Below are positions 34,562-43,437 of a stretch of DNA of 43,707 bases, piece after piece. Location: positions 1-43,707 of the forward strand of contig NZ_PPSM01000021.1 of assembly GCF_002916655.1 (NCBI RefSeq), written 5' to 3'. Numbering within the stretch: the first letter of the stretch is position 1; every line of letters begins with the position of its first letter. The notes beneath the pieces were generated by a model. The model saw only the letters and a program-made list of their open reading frames with translations. It ran no database searches and was not told the origin of the DNA. A program made the translations under genes and the position numbers. This stretch comes from Novosphingobium sp. HII-3. Its GTDB lineage: Bacteria > Pseudomonadota > Alphaproteobacteria > Sphingomonadales > Sphingomonadaceae.

Positions 34562-36666
34562 CGAGTGGCTCGTCCCCCTTCACCACCCTTGGCGTGGGGC
34601 TGGACCTCACCGGCGCGATAGCGCTGGTGAGTGCGGCCTTCTGGTTGCTGCCGCGCCGGAACCGGTATGGGGCTGCCGGTCTGTCGATCATCTTCGCTCT
34701 TCTCATGACGGGCCTGTGCCGGCTGACCGAGGCGGCTTCATCAGCGTCGGCATCGCCGGTGGCAGACCTGCTGCCGTCGCTGGCGGAAAGTGGCCGCAAC
34801 CTGGCGTGGCTTCTGGTCGTCTATCGTTTCTTCGCCACCGACGGGCGCCACGCCAGCCTTTCGCCGATACGCTCCGTCATCTTTTCCCTTGCCTTCGTCG
34901 AGATGCTGCACCTCGTCGTCGACTATGGCTTCTCGCGGCTGGTACTCGCGGGAGAGGTGGTCGCCACCGGGTTCGAAGTGGGCGTGATGTTGCGCCTGCT
35001 GATCACCGTAGGAGGCTTGGTTCTCGCTCATAACCTCTACGCGGGAGCACCCCGCGAATCCCGCTCCTCGCTACGCTGGCCGGCGGTAGGTCTGGCCGTC
35101 CTCTGGGCGTTCGACCTCAATCTGTACACCATCGCTTATCTTGCCGGGACCTGGCCTGGCGAACTGGCGGCGCTGCGGGGCCTGACCACGACGGCGCTGG
35201 CCGCGTGCATCGTCCTTGGCGCGGTCGGAGATCGGGTGGACTTCAGGCTGCGGCCATCAAGGGCGGTCACCTTCCAGACATTTTCGCTTCTGGTGATCGG
35301 CGTCTACCTCATCGCCATGGTCGCAGTGGCCCAGTGGCTCTCCTATGCAGGCGGTGACTTCGCGCGGCTTGTCGAACTGGTGTTCCTCACCATGGGGAGT
35401 GCCGGCGCACTTGTCATCCTGCCGTCGCGCCGCGTCCGTGGCTGGCTGAAGGTGATGCTGGCGAAGCACTTCTTCCAGCACCGGTACGACTATCGGGAAG
35501 AGTGGCTGCGCTTCACCCGCACGATCGGATCGGACCAGTCCATTCCCCTGGGGGAGCGGGCGGTGCGTTCTATGGCTGATATTTTTGATTGCTCCTCCGG
35601 CCTGCTGCTGGCGCCGGGAGACGGGGGCGAGATGACTCTCGCGGGGCGGTGGAACTGGCCGCAAATCGACGTACCGGGCGTTGCGATGCCTCTTTCCGCC
35701 GTTTCCTATTTCGAACGGACTGGGTACATCGCAGACCTTGACGATATCCGGGCCGGTCGCGTGACCGGGTGCGAGGTTCCGTCGTGGCTCCTGGAGGATG
35801 TCCAAGCCTGGGCCCTGATCCCGCTCGTGCATTTCGACCGGCTCGTGGGCATGGTGGTGCTCACCCGCCCACAGGTGGCGCGGGGGTTTGACTGGGAAGA
35901 CCTGGACCTTTTGCGGGTGATTGGCCAGCAGGTGGCCAGCTATCTGTCCGAGAATGCCAGCCAGCTTGCGCTCGCCGAGTCTGCACGCTTCGAGGACTTC
36001 CACCGGCGCATCGCCTTTGTCATGCATGACATCAAGAACCTCGCCAGTCAGTTCAGTCTTCTTGCCCGAAACGCAGAGCTTCACGCTGAAAAGCCGGCAT
36101 TTCGTGCCGACATGCTGATCACTCTGCGCAACGCGTCGGATAAGCTGACCGCTTTGCTGGCGCGGCTTTCGCGGTACGGGTCGGGTGCCATCGACAGGAT
36201 CGAGCCGGTGAATGCGGCCGAGGTCCTGGCGCACGCCATGGAGCGGTTCGCGGGCAACCCGCAAGTGGTCGCGGGCACGTCCAGCCAGGTGTCGATCCTG
36301 GCGAGCCGTCACCCGCTGGAGCAAGTGCTGGTGCACCTGATCCAGAACGCCGTCGAGGCCAGCGAGGCGGGAATGCCGGTGATCGTTTCACTCACCGCCG
36401 ATGGAGCGGAGGCGTACTTCGAGGTGCTCGACAGCGGCAGAGGGATGAGCGCCGACTTCGTTCGCAACCGCCTGTTCAAGCCTTTCGTCTCGACCAAGTC
36501 CGGCGGGTTCGGCATCGGTGCCTTCGAGGCGCGCGAACTGGTCAAGGCCATGCGGGGGCGGCTTGAGGTTGAATCGCGCGAAGGTCTGGGTTCCCGCTTC
36601 ACCGTGCGCCTGCCGCTTGACACGCCATCCCGAGATTACCTGTACAACGCCGAAAAGGTGGCCTGA
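34558..36666 (+). CDS. prsK: PEP-CTERM system histidine kinase PrsK
   Basis: The 702-residue sensor has a GTG start overlapping the epsE stop by four bases. About eight hydrophobic segments lie in residues 10-300. A GAF-like domain at about 320-470 (FTRTIGSDQSIPLGERAVRSM..., LIPLVHFDRLVGMVVLTRP) precedes the kinase core. The H-box is FVMHDIKNLASQFSLL (HDxKN type), the N-box LVHLIQNAVEASEAG, the G1 box VLDSGRGMS and the G2 box GGFGIGAFEARELV. All catalytic motifs are present. It should phosphorylate PrsR, whose gene follows with a TGATG overlap. The signal is unknown. Confidence 0.93.
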   Translation: MTSGSSPFTTLGVGLDLTGAIALVSAAFWLLPRRNRYGAAGLSIIFALLMTGLCRLTEAASSASASPVADLLPSLAESGRNLAWLLVVYRFFATDGRHASLSPIRSVIFSLAFVEMLHLVVDYGFSRLVLAGEVVATGFEVGVMLRLLITVGGLVLAHNLYAGAPRESRSSLRWPAVGLAVLWAFDLNLYTIAYLAGTWPGELAALRGLTTTALAACIVLGAVGDRVDFRLRPSRAVTFQTFSLLVIGVYLIAMVAVAQWLSYAGGDFARLVELVFLTMGSAGALVILPSRRVRGWLKVMLAKHFFQHRYDYREEWLRFTRTIGSDQSIPLGERAVRSMADIFDCSSGLLLAPGDGGEMTLAGRWNWPQIDVPGVAMPLSAVSYFERTGYIADLDDIRAGRVTGCEVPSWLLEDVQAWALIPLVHFDRLVGMVVLTRPQVARGFDWEDLDLLRVIGQQVASYLSENASQLALAESARFEDFHRRIAFVMHDIKNLASQFSLLARNAELHAEKPAFRADMLITLRNASDKLTALLARLSRYGSGAIDRIEPVNAAEVLAHAMERFAGNPQVVAGTSSQVSILASRHPLEQVLVHLIQNAVEASEAGMPVIVSLTADGAEAYFEVLDSGRGMSADFVRNRLFKPFVSTKSGGFGIGAFEARELVKAMRGRLEVESREGLGSRFTVRLPLDTPSRDYLYNAEKVA

Positions 36667-38033
36667 TGACTGATCCTCTGCCCAAATTGCTCGTCGTCGA
36701 GGACGACGCCGGGCTCCAGGCGCAGCTCAAATGGGCATATGAAGACTTCGAGGTATTCGTTGCCGGCGACCGACCCGGCGCCATTGCGCTGCTGCGGTCG
36801 GAAATGCCGGATGTCGTCACTCTCGATCTTGGCCTGCCCCCCGATCCCGATGGGACGACCGAAGGCTTTGCAATTCTCGATGAGATCATGGCGCTGAAGC
36901 CCGATACCAAAGTCATTGTCGCCTCTGGCCATGGAGCGCGGGAAAGCGCGCTGCAGGCAATCGCCCGCGGTGCCTACGATTTCTACCAGAAGCCGATCGA
37001 GATCGAGACGCTTGGCCACATCGTCCGGCGCGCGCTTCAGCTGCACCGGCTGGAAGAGGAAAACCGGCGGCTCGCCAGCAGGGTGGTGAAGGACGAGCGT
37101 GTTCTGGGCGGCATCATAACGGCCGCGCCGGAAATGGTGAAGGTGGCCCGCACGATCGAGCGGGTTGCCAATACCAATGTTTCCGTCATGCTGCTCGGCG
37201 CGAGCGGCACCGGAAAGGAGCTTCTGGCGCGCGGACTTCATGAGGCAAGTGCACGCTCGAAGCGCGGGTTCGTGGCGATCAATTGCGCCGCGATCCCGGA
37301 GAACCTGCTGGAAAGCGAGCTGTTCGGACATGAGAAGGGCGCCTTTACCGGGGCGGTGAAGACGACGCCGGGGAAGATAGAACAGGCGGCTGGGGGAACG
37401 CTCTTCCTGGACGAAGTAGGCGACATCCCGCTGCATCTGCAGGTCAAGCTTTTGCGCTTCCTTCAGGAGCGGGTCATCGAACGTGTCGGCAGTCGGGAAT
37501 CCATCCCTGTAGACACCCGCGTCGTCTGCGCGACGCACCAGAACCTGGACGCCATGATTGCCGAGGGTCGTTTCCGGGAAGACCTGTATTATCGTCTGGC
37601 CGAGATCGTCGTGCGCATACCCAGCCTTGCCGAACGTCCCGGTGATGCCATCCTCCTCGCCAAGGCTTTCCTGACGCGGTACGCCAAGGAGATGAACACG
37701 CGCGTGCGGGGCCTTTCGGCTGATGCGCTTGCCGCGATCGACGCCTGGCACTGGCCGGGCAACGTGCGCGAGTTGGAAAACCGCGTGAAGCGGGCTGTCA
37801 TCATGGCCGATGAAAAACTCGTTTCCACTGCGGATCTGGATCTGAACCATCCCGGAGAAGAGGCCGCGACGGCGCTTAACCTCAAGACCGCGCGCGAACA
37901 GGCTGACCGCCGCGTCATTCGCCATGCCCTGGCGCGCAGCGAGGGCAACATCTCCAACACGGCCAAGCTGCTCGGCATCAGCCGGCCGACGCTGTACGAC
38001 CTGCTCAAGCAGTACGATCTGCAGCCGGCCTGA
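36666..38033 (+). CDS. prsR: PEP-CTERM-box sigma-54 response regulator PrsR
   Basis: The 455-residue activator has a receiver domain (acidic pair in VVEDDAG, phospho-Asp at about 54 in [11 protein letters not shown], Lys in FYQKPIE). A sigma-54 AAA+ domain follows: Walker [16 protein letters not shown], the GAFTGA loop that contacts sigma-54 seen as [10 protein letters not shown], and Walker [13 protein letters not shown] Fis-type HTH ([20 protein letters not shown]) ends it. PrsR is thought to act on promoters of PEP-CTERM/exopolysaccharide genes. It overlaps prsK, and the TPR gene follows after 14 bp. Confidence 0.94.
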   Translation: MTDPLPKLLVVEDDAGLQAQLKWAYEDFEVFVAGDRPGAIALLRSEMPDVVTLDLGLPPDPDGTTEGFAILDEIMALKPDTKVIVASGHGARESALQAIARGAYDFYQKPIEIETLGHIVRRALQLHRLEEENRRLASRVVKDERVLGGIITAAPEMVKVARTIERVANTNVSVMLLGASGTGKELLARGLHEASARSKRGFVAINCAAIPENLLESELFGHEKGAFTGAVKTTPGKIEQAAGGTLFLDEVGDIPLHLQVKLLRFLQERVIERVGSRESIPVDTRVVCATHQNLDAMIAEGRFREDLYYRLAEIVVRIPSLAERPGDAILLAKAFLTRYAKEMNTRVRGLSADALAAIDAWHWPGNVRELENRVKRAVIMADEKLVSTADLDLNHPGEEAATALNLKTAREQADRRVIRHALARSEGNISNTAKLLGISRPTLYDLLKQYDLQPA

Positions 38034-38047
38034 AGGTCATCGGGGGG

Positions 38048-39832
38048 GTGGCAAAACGGAAGTGGCGCTGGGCGGCGCTGATTGTGCCGCCTCTGCTGAT
38101 GCTTGTCATGGGCAGCGCCCTTGCGCTTCGCCTTACGCGCGGAGAGGCGCATCCCGAGGCCTCACTGATCGAGCAGGCGCGCCGGTCTCTGCTGAGGGGC
38201 GACGGGATCGACGCGGAAGTCAAGCTGCGCGCCGCTCTTCTGCAAGGCGCTGCACGGGCGGAAATCGCTCCGTTCATGGGCCAGGCCTATCTTGCGCAGG
38301 GGGATCGCAGCCGCGCGCGCCAGTGGCTTCAGACAGGTGCCTTCGCACCATCGACCGCGGGAGAGGGGTGGCGCGCACTGGGCTTTCTCGAGAGAATTGA
38401 CGGGAACCTTGAGGCCTCCGCCCGGGCCTACGACAAGGCGCTGACCATCCGCCCGGACGACGCGAGTCTGTGGGTTGAACTCGGCCGTCTGCGCTATGTC
38501 GCGGGGGATCACGGCAGGGCGATCGCCGCTGCGGAACGGGCTATAACGCTGCAACCGGACGATGTTCGCGGGCTGGAGTTCCAGGGGCAACTGGTGCGCG
38601 ACCGCTCCGGTCTGACGGCAGCGCTTCCGTGGTTTGAACGCGCCATCGCGGCTGCGCCGTCCGATGTATCCACGCTCCTCGAATACGCGGCGACGCTGGG
38701 CGAGTTGGGGCGGGCGACCGAATGCCTTCAACTCACGCGCCGCGCGCTGGAAGTCGGTCCGGGCAACCCGCGCGCCTACTATCTGCAGGCGCTGATCGCC
38801 GCGCGGGCAGGGCGCTATCCGCTCGCCCGGGCGTTGCTGATCCGCACCGGCGGCAGGTTGGACGACCGGCCCGGCGTGCAACTCCTGAAAGGTAGCCTTG
38901 AACTCGCGTCCGGAAATCCGGGTGCCGCCGAGGAGGCTCTAGAAGCCGTTTTGCGGGCGAGACCGGATCATCGGGCGGCCAAGGAGATGCTCCTGCGTGC
39001 CATCGCCATGAGCGGGCGTCATCGCTACGCCACGATGCGCTTTGCCGACGAGATCGCCGGCGGCGGCGCTTCTCCTTACATGATGACAGCCGTTGCCCGC
39101 GCCTTCGAGGCTCTCGGTGATCGGAAAGCGGCGGGGGAGTTGCTGGACCGTGCGGCGCGGCCGCCGGCCTTCAGCCTGCGCGTCCAGGCCTCGGCCGGAC
39201 GACTGGGCGGGATGCTGCGCGCGGGGCGGGGGCAGGCGGCACTCGCTCTGGCCGAGGCGGCGCTTCGTCGGGCTCCGGGTTCCTACGATGCCCGGTCCGT
39301 GGCGGGCGACGTTCAGCTTGCGCTCGGTCATGGGAAGGAGGCTCAGGCCCGGTATGCGCTGGCCTCGGAAATCCGGATGCCCGACAGCCTTCTGGAACGG
39401 CGTCTGGTCGCTTACGCCATGGCCGGCGATCGCAGCGGGGCGGAGGCTTTGCTGCAGGCGTACCTCAGGCAGAATCCCACCAGCCGCGCCGCCATGCGCC
39501 TTGCGGCGGAACTGGCCTCCCGGTCGGGAGATCCTGACAGCGCGCGGGCAGCTCTTCTGCGACTGCGTGCCGACGGGCGCGAGCAGGACGTGACTCTCCT
39601 GTCAAACCTGGCAGCGGCGGAAACCGCAATGGAGAACCCCAGCGCCGCACGGGAAGCCGCGTGGCAGGCTTATCGGTTGCAACGGTCCAGCCTGGTGGCA
39701 GCCGAAGCGCTGGCGATGGCCTATACCGCTTCGTCCCGCCATGCCGCCATGGTCCGCGCCCTGCGCGCCAAGGCCGGTCTGGTCGGAAACAAGCCAGCGG
39801 CGGCCTCACCGCCCGGAGCGCTTCCGCCCTGA
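38048..39832 (+). CDS. TPR-repeat protein of the PEP-CTERM cluster (PrsT-like)
   Basis: The 594-residue protein uses a GTG start 14 bp after prsR. One N-terminal TM at about 9-27 (AALIVPPLLMLVMGSALAL) leads to a periplasmic or outer-envelope array of TPR-like helical pairs. Clear units include AYDKALTIRPDDASLWVELG and AIAAAERAITLQPDDVRGLE, with degenerate units to about residue 570. Position after PrsK-PrsR suggests a role like PrsT in exopolysaccharide/PEP-CTERM protein handling. It is shorter than the large PrsT described elsewhere, so the name is tentative. Confidence 0.82.
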   Translation: MAKRKWRWAALIVPPLLMLVMGSALALRLTRGEAHPEASLIEQARRSLLRGDGIDAEVKLRAALLQGAARAEIAPFMGQAYLAQGDRSRARQWLQTGAFAPSTAGEGWRALGFLERIDGNLEASARAYDKALTIRPDDASLWVELGRLRYVAGDHGRAIAAAERAITLQPDDVRGLEFQGQLVRDRSGLTAALPWFERAIAAAPSDVSTLLEYAATLGELGRATECLQLTRRALEVGPGNPRAYYLQALIAARAGRYPLARALLIRTGGRLDDRPGVQLLKGSLELASGNPGAAEEALEAVLRARPDHRAAKEMLLRAIAMSGRHRYATMRFADEIAGGGASPYMMTAVARAFEALGDRKAAGELLDRAARPPAFSLRVQASAGRLGGMLRAGRGQAALALAEAALRRAPGSYDARSVAGDVQLALGHGKEAQARYALASEIRMPDSLLERRLVAYAMAGDRSGAEALLQAYLRQNPTSRAAMRLAAELASRSGDPDSARAALLRLRADGREQDVTLLSNLAAAETAMENPSAAREAAWQAYRLQRSSLVAAEALAMAYTASSRHAAMVRALRAKAGLVGNKPAAASPPGALPP

Positions 39833-39845
39833 ACGGAGCTCACGG

Positions 39846-40715
39846 TTATCTGGGCTGGTAGGTCTGTTCTAGGCCCGGGAAGGTGCGATCCCGGACTTCG
39901 GCTGCGTAATGTGCCGCCGCCTCCGAGATAAGCGTCGCCATATCGGCATAGCGCTTCACGAAGCGTGGAACGCGCTCGAACATGCCCAGCATGTCTTCCG
40001 CGACGAGCACCTGCCCATCGCACTGGGCCGAACCGCCGATGCCGATGCTCGGGCAGGCGATCGCGCGGGTTGCTTCTATTGCGATTGGTTCCACCACACC
40101 TTCGATCACGATGGAGAAGGCGCCCGCCTCGTCGAGGGCCACGGCATCGGCTACGATCTTTGCGGCTTCCGCTTCGCTGCGGCCGCGTGCGTTGTAGCCG
40201 CCCAGCACGTTCACCGCCTGCGGTGTGAGGCCGATGTGACCCATAACGGGAATGCCCCGTTCGTTGAGGAAGCGGACGGTTTCCGCCATGGTGGCCCCGC
40301 CTTCAAGCTTGACGCCGGCACACCCGGTTTCCTTCAATATCCGCGCGGCGCTCTCGAACGCCTGTTGCGGAGACTGCTCGTAGGATCCGAAGGGCATGTC
40401 GACGATGACGGCAGCGTGATAGCTGCCACGCACGACGGCGGCGCCGTGAGCGATCATCATATCGAGAGTGACAGGAACACTAGAAGGAAGGCCATAGATG
40501 ACCTGACCGAGGCTGTCCCCGACCAGAAGCATGTCGCAATGGGCGTCGAGGAGTTGTGCCTGGCGCGCCGTGTAGGCCGTCAGCATGACGATGGGCTCCT
40601 GTGTGACCCCGTCCTTCTTGCGGCGGCGGATCGCCGGGACGGTAAGGCGCTTCATCGGAGCCGGCGTGGGAGTGGCGCGACTGGTGGCGGTGTCGATCTG
40701 AAAGGTCGTGGACAT
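39846..40715 (-). CDS. panB: 3-methyl-2-oxobutanoate hydroxymethyltransferase
   Basis: The 289-residue enzyme makes ketopantoate for pantothenate/CoA. Signatures are [29 protein letters not shown] (metal Asp), the [23 protein letters not shown] segment, [11 protein letters not shown] (metal Asp), [16 protein letters not shown] and [11 protein letters not shown] (catalytic Glu). The ATG at 40715 has AAAAGG upstream; the longer ORF to 40790 is not supported. An N-terminal tail of about 30 residues before [11 protein letters not shown] is longer than in E. coli. panC is not adjacent. It converges with the TPR gene over 13 bp. Confidence 0.95.
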   Translation of the reverse strand: MSTTFQIDTATSRATPTPAPMKRLTVPAIRRRKKDGVTQEPIVMLTAYTARQAQLLDAHCDMLLVGDSLGQVIYGLPSSVPVTLDMMIAHGAAVVRGSYHAAVIVDMPFGSYEQSPQQAFESAARILKETGCAGVKLEGGATMAETVRFLNERGIPVMGHIGLTPQAVNVLGGYNARGRSEAEAAKIVADAVALDEAGAFSIVIEGVVEPIAIEATRAIACPSIGIGGSAQCDGQVLVAEDMLGMFERVPRFVKRYADMATLISEAAAHYAAEVRDRTFPGLEQTYQPR

Positions 40716-40900
40716 GCGCGGCCTTTTAGCGAGAGCAAAGGCCCTCGGCAAACATGCAGCCATGCACCGGTGGAGAATCGGTGGCGGCATCTATCACAAT
40801 GCTGCAATATCGTTACAAGTCTGGGGAATTTCCGTCCCAGGCCTCTTGCCAAGTGGTACGTTCTCGTTAGCGTCCTGCCATTCGCAATTCGGGGGTCCAC

Positions 40901-42466
40901 ATGTTCGGACGCGTAAAGCCGCTCGACGCTATTCTGGCGACAGCGGAAAAGAAATCTCTTCACCGATCACTGGGTCCTGTTCAGCTTACGCTTCTCGGCG
41001 TCGGGGCGATCATTGGCACGGGCATTTTCGTGCTCACGGCTGCAGCGGCGCAGAAGGCCGGGCCGGGCATGATGTGGAGCTTCGTCATCGCCGGCTGCGT
41101 CTGTGCCGTCGCTGCGCTGTGCTACTCGGAACTGGCCTCGATGGTGCCTGTGTCCGGTTCGGCATACACCTATTCCTACGCTGTCGTCGGCGAATTGCTC
41201 GCTTGGATGGTGGGCTGGGCCTTGATCCTGGAATATGCCGTCGCAGCCTCCGCCGTTTCAGTGGGCTGGTCGGGCTATTTCATGGGACTGCTGAAAAGCC
41301 TCACGGGTTTTGAATTGCCTCCAGCGCTGGCGGCCGGACCGACCTGGTCCCTTGGCGGCGTCGATTTCTCCAGCGGCATCATCAATGTGCCTGCCGTCGT
41401 GGTCGCCCTTGCAGTGACCTTGCTGCTGATGCGCGGCACGAAGGAGAGCGCCACGTTCAACGCCGTGCTGGTGGCCATCAAGGTCGCGGCGCTTGCCATG
41501 TTCGTCATCCTCGCGCTCCCGGTCATGGAGGGCGAGCACTTCGCGCCGTTCGCTCCGAATGGCTGGTTCGGCCCCGAGGGTTCGAGCGGTCTCGGCATCG
41601 TCGGTGCGGCATCGTCGATCTTCTTCGCCTATGTGGGCTTCGACGCCGTCTCAACGGCAGCGGAAGAAACCAAGAACCCGCAGCGCAACGTCCCGATCGG
41701 ACTGCTGGGAAGCCTGGCGCTTTGCACCGTGTTCTATCTGCTCGTCGCCGCCGGCGCTATCGGTGCCATCGGTGCGCAGCCCACGGCACTGGGCGTTCAG
41801 CCCGGCTCGGCGGAATTCGCGGCGCAGTGTTCCGCGCTCGCCCGCCAGGGGCAGGAGCCGCTGGTCTGCTCGCAGGAAGCGCTGGCGCACGTTCTGCGCG
41901 CGATCAACTATACCCGGGCCGGCGATCTCATCGGTCTTGCCGCGAACCTGGCGCTGCCCTCGGTCATCCTGATGATGCTCTACGGCCAGACCCGCATCTT
42001 CTTCGTGATGGCTCGCGATGGCCTGCTGCCGGAGAAGCTGGCGTCGATCCACCCCAAGTGGAAGACGCCGCACGTCGTCACGCTGATCACCGGCCTCTTC
42101 GTTGCGGTCGCAGCGGCCCTTTTGCCGGTCGGCCAACTCGCCGATATCTCGAACTCGGGCACGCTGTTCGCCTTTCTGATGGTCTCCGTGGCCGTCCTGA
42201 TCCTGCGCGTGCGCGATCCGCACCGCCACCGCCCGTTCCGCACGCCGCTGGTCTGGGTTGTCGCACCCATCGCCATCATCGGCTGCGTCATGCTGTTCTT
42301 CAACCTTCCGATCGAAGCCATGCTGGTGCTGCCGGTATGGGGCGCGATCGGGCTCGCGTTCTACTTCGCGTACGGCTTCCGCAAGAGCCATGTTGCACAC
42401 GGCGTGGTCGAAGTGCACGAGGACGACAGCGACGCTCCGCCGCAGCCGGTGCCGCCGATCTCCTGA
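40901..42466 (+). CDS. APC superfamily amino acid permease (cationic type)
   Basis: The 521-residue inner-membrane transporter has about 12 TM helices. The first, LTLLGVGAIIGTGIFVLTAAAA at about 30-50, carries the APC substrate-binding GIG-type motif. FAYVGFDAVSTAAEETKNPQRNVPIG at about 244-270 is the conserved region of the CAT (cationic amino acid) subfamily. A periplasmic loop with two Cys (AAQCSALARQGQEPLVCSQE, about 307-326) may hold a disulfide. Substrate is inferred only. A clear terminator follows 25 bp after the stop, so it is probably monocistronic. Confidence 0.92.
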   Translation: MFGRVKPLDAILATAEKKSLHRSLGPVQLTLLGVGAIIGTGIFVLTAAAAQKAGPGMMWSFVIAGCVCAVAALCYSELASMVPVSGSAYTYSYAVVGELLAWMVGWALILEYAVAASAVSVGWSGYFMGLLKSLTGFELPPALAAGPTWSLGGVDFSSGIINVPAVVVALAVTLLLMRGTKESATFNAVLVAIKVAALAMFVILALPVMEGEHFAPFAPNGWFGPEGSSGLGIVGAASSIFFAYVGFDAVSTAAEETKNPQRNVPIGLLGSLALCTVFYLLVAAGAIGAIGAQPTALGVQPGSAEFAAQCSALARQGQEPLVCSQEALAHVLRAINYTRAGDLIGLAANLALPSVILMMLYGQTRIFFVMARDGLLPEKLASIHPKWKTPHVVTLITGLFVAVAAALLPVGQLADISNSGTLFAFLMVSVAVLILRVRDPHRHRPFRTPLVWVVAPIAIIGCVMLFFNLPIEAMLVLPVWGAIGLAFYFAYGFRKSHVAHGVVEVHEDDSDAPPQPVPPIS

Positions 42467-42490
42467 AGCGAGCAGGTATCGTCGCACGAG

Positions 42491-42517
42491 AAAGGGGAGC
42501 CTTGGCTCCCCTTTTTT
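42491..42517 (+). terminator. Rho-independent terminator after the permease
   Basis: A 10-bp perfect stem AAGGGGAGCC/GGCTCCCCTT with a 2-base loop (effectively a slightly shorter stem with a 4-base loop) is followed by TTTT. Confidence 0.92.
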
Positions 42518-42681
42518 ATGCCGCGTTGTCCCGCGCTTATCCACAGGGTTGGGCACAGGCATGCACGCCGGATGGCGCCTGTCCGAAGCCACGGCGAGAG
42601 AGCCCCGCCGACACATACAGACTCGTGCGAGGTGCTCGCAACACCGCAGCGAAGGCGTTGGGCCTACACGGGTTTTTCTAG

Positions 42682-42692
42682 AAAGGAGGTGA
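42682..42692 (+). promoter_or_regulatory. Near-perfect Shine-Dalgarno sequence
   Basis: AAAGGAGGTGA is fully complementary to the 16S rRNA 3' tail and lies two bases before an ATG, with the AGGAGG core about five bases from it. It is the strongest ribosome site in the window, before an ORF of only 31 codons. Confidence 0.6.
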
Positions 42693-42694
42693 GG

Positions 42695-42790
42695 ATGAAC
42701 CCTGCGGCTCGGCCGGACGATCCCGGCGACCGAAGCTTGGTGGTGACCCCTACGGGACTCGAACCGGGCCTTCGGGGTAATACAGGGTAA
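42695..42790 (+). CDS. Possible 31-residue small ORF crossing the att site
   Basis: The ORF starts MNPAARPDDPGDRSLVV and continues TPTGLEPGLRGNTG, the second part being the antisense translation of the tRNA 3' fragment. It has an excellent SD but no other support. If real, its original C-terminus has probably been replaced by island DNA. It could also be a leader peptide or chance. Confidence 0.3.
   Translation: MNPAARPDDPGDRSLVVTPTGLEPGLRGNTG
42741..42766 (-). other. tRNA 3'-end fragment, probable attachment site
   Basis: Read on the minus strand this gives GGTTCGAGTCCCGT then AGGGGTCACCA: T-loop TTCGAGT, T-stem 3' strand CCCGT, seven-base acceptor strand AGGGGTC, discriminator A and CCA. 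The T-stem 5' strand is already wrong (CCCGG where ACGGG is needed), and nothing tRNA-like lies further 5'. The implied 5' acceptor GACCCCT fits tRNA-Glu best, from memory. Such fragments mark the far end of elements that integrate into a tRNA gene. Confidence 0.65.
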
Positions 42791-42878
42791 CACAGGGGAA
42801 GCAAGCCCTTGATTTGCGGTGCGCTAATTGCCCCTGATTGCCCCCTGTTACCCTAAATGTGCCACGAAATGTGCCACG
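42775..42878. repeat. Short direct and inverted repeats, arm-site-like
   Basis: GGGTAATACAGG (42775-42786) overlaps GGGTAACACAGG (42785-42796), 11 of 12 matching, and an inverted partial copy CCTGTTACCC lies at 42844-42853. A perfect tandem 12-bp repeat AAATGTGCCACG follows at 42855-42866 and 42867-42878. Such arrays beside an att core resemble tyrosine-integrase arm sites. Confidence 0.55.
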
Positions 42879-43082
42879 GAAATGCTGCTGGATCGTTACC
42901 TCACGTCACATCTGGAGACGTGACGAAGCGGCCGTCGCGGAGTAAGGTGGATGCGCCGAGAATAGAGTAGCAGGGTGGTGTCTCCTGCGCCCGTAAGGGT
43001 TCTTCCCAGCCACGGCGTCAACCCCCGGATGGGCTGACGGCGCGTGACCTGTCGCTGCGCTCCGTCATGGCCAGGAGCGATT

Positions 43083-43412
43083 ATGAATTATCTTTACTTG
43101 ACTGGTGCGATTGTGGCCGAAGTCATTGGCACCAGCTTCATGAAGCAGTCGGAAGGGTTTACGAAGCCCGTCCCAAGCGTGATTACGGCGATTGCTTACG
43201 TGATTGCATTCTATTTTTTATCGCAAACCCTTAAGACGATCCCGACGGGTATAGCCTATGCCATCTGGTCCGGTTCAGGCATTGTGCTCATTGCTGCGAT
43301 TGCCTGGATCTTTCAGGGGCAAAAATTGGACGCGCCCGCGCTCCTTGGGATTGGCTTGATAGTGGCCGGCGTTGTCGTGATGAACGTGTTTTCCAAGGCG
43401 GCAACTCACTAA
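43083..43412 (+). CDS. EmrE-like small multidrug resistance efflux protein
   Basis: The 109-residue four-TM protein is close to EmrE/QacE in sequence. TM1 has [20 protein letters not shown] with the proton/substrate-coupling Glu at residue 13 (Glu14 in EmrE). Next come [18 protein letters not shown], with the conserved Trp, and [23 protein letters not shown] with the TM4 dimer face. The family exports quaternary ammonium and other cationic compounds in exchange for protons, as an antiparallel dimer. AGGAG is upstream of the ATG. Codon use is more A/T-rich than the core genes (TTATCTTTACTTG early on), which fits transfer with the island. Confidence 0.9.
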   Translation: MNYLYLTGAIVAEVIGTSFMKQSEGFTKPVPSVITAIAYVIAFYFLSQTLKTIPTGIAYAIWSGSGIVLIAAIAWIFQGQKLDAPALLGIGLIVAGVVVMNVFSKAATH

Positions 43413-43437
43413 GGCCGCTCGTTTGTGGGTTCACAAC

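Larger units (their letters stand above)
42518..43082. other. Non-coding junction between core chromosome and putative island
   Basis: About 560 bases between the permease terminator and the SMR gene hold one tiny ORF (42695-42790), a tRNA 3' fragment (42741-42766), short direct and inverted repeats (42775-42878) and a leader of the SMR gene. A single DnaA-box-like TTATCCACA occurs at 42537. No other supported gene is present. Confidence 0.6.

Noticed and set aside
42537..42545. Perfect DnaA-box-like TTATCCACA, considered as a sign of an origin.
   Set aside because: A single 9-mer is expected about once by chance in this window; there is no cluster, AT-rich unwinding region or parAB/repABC gene.
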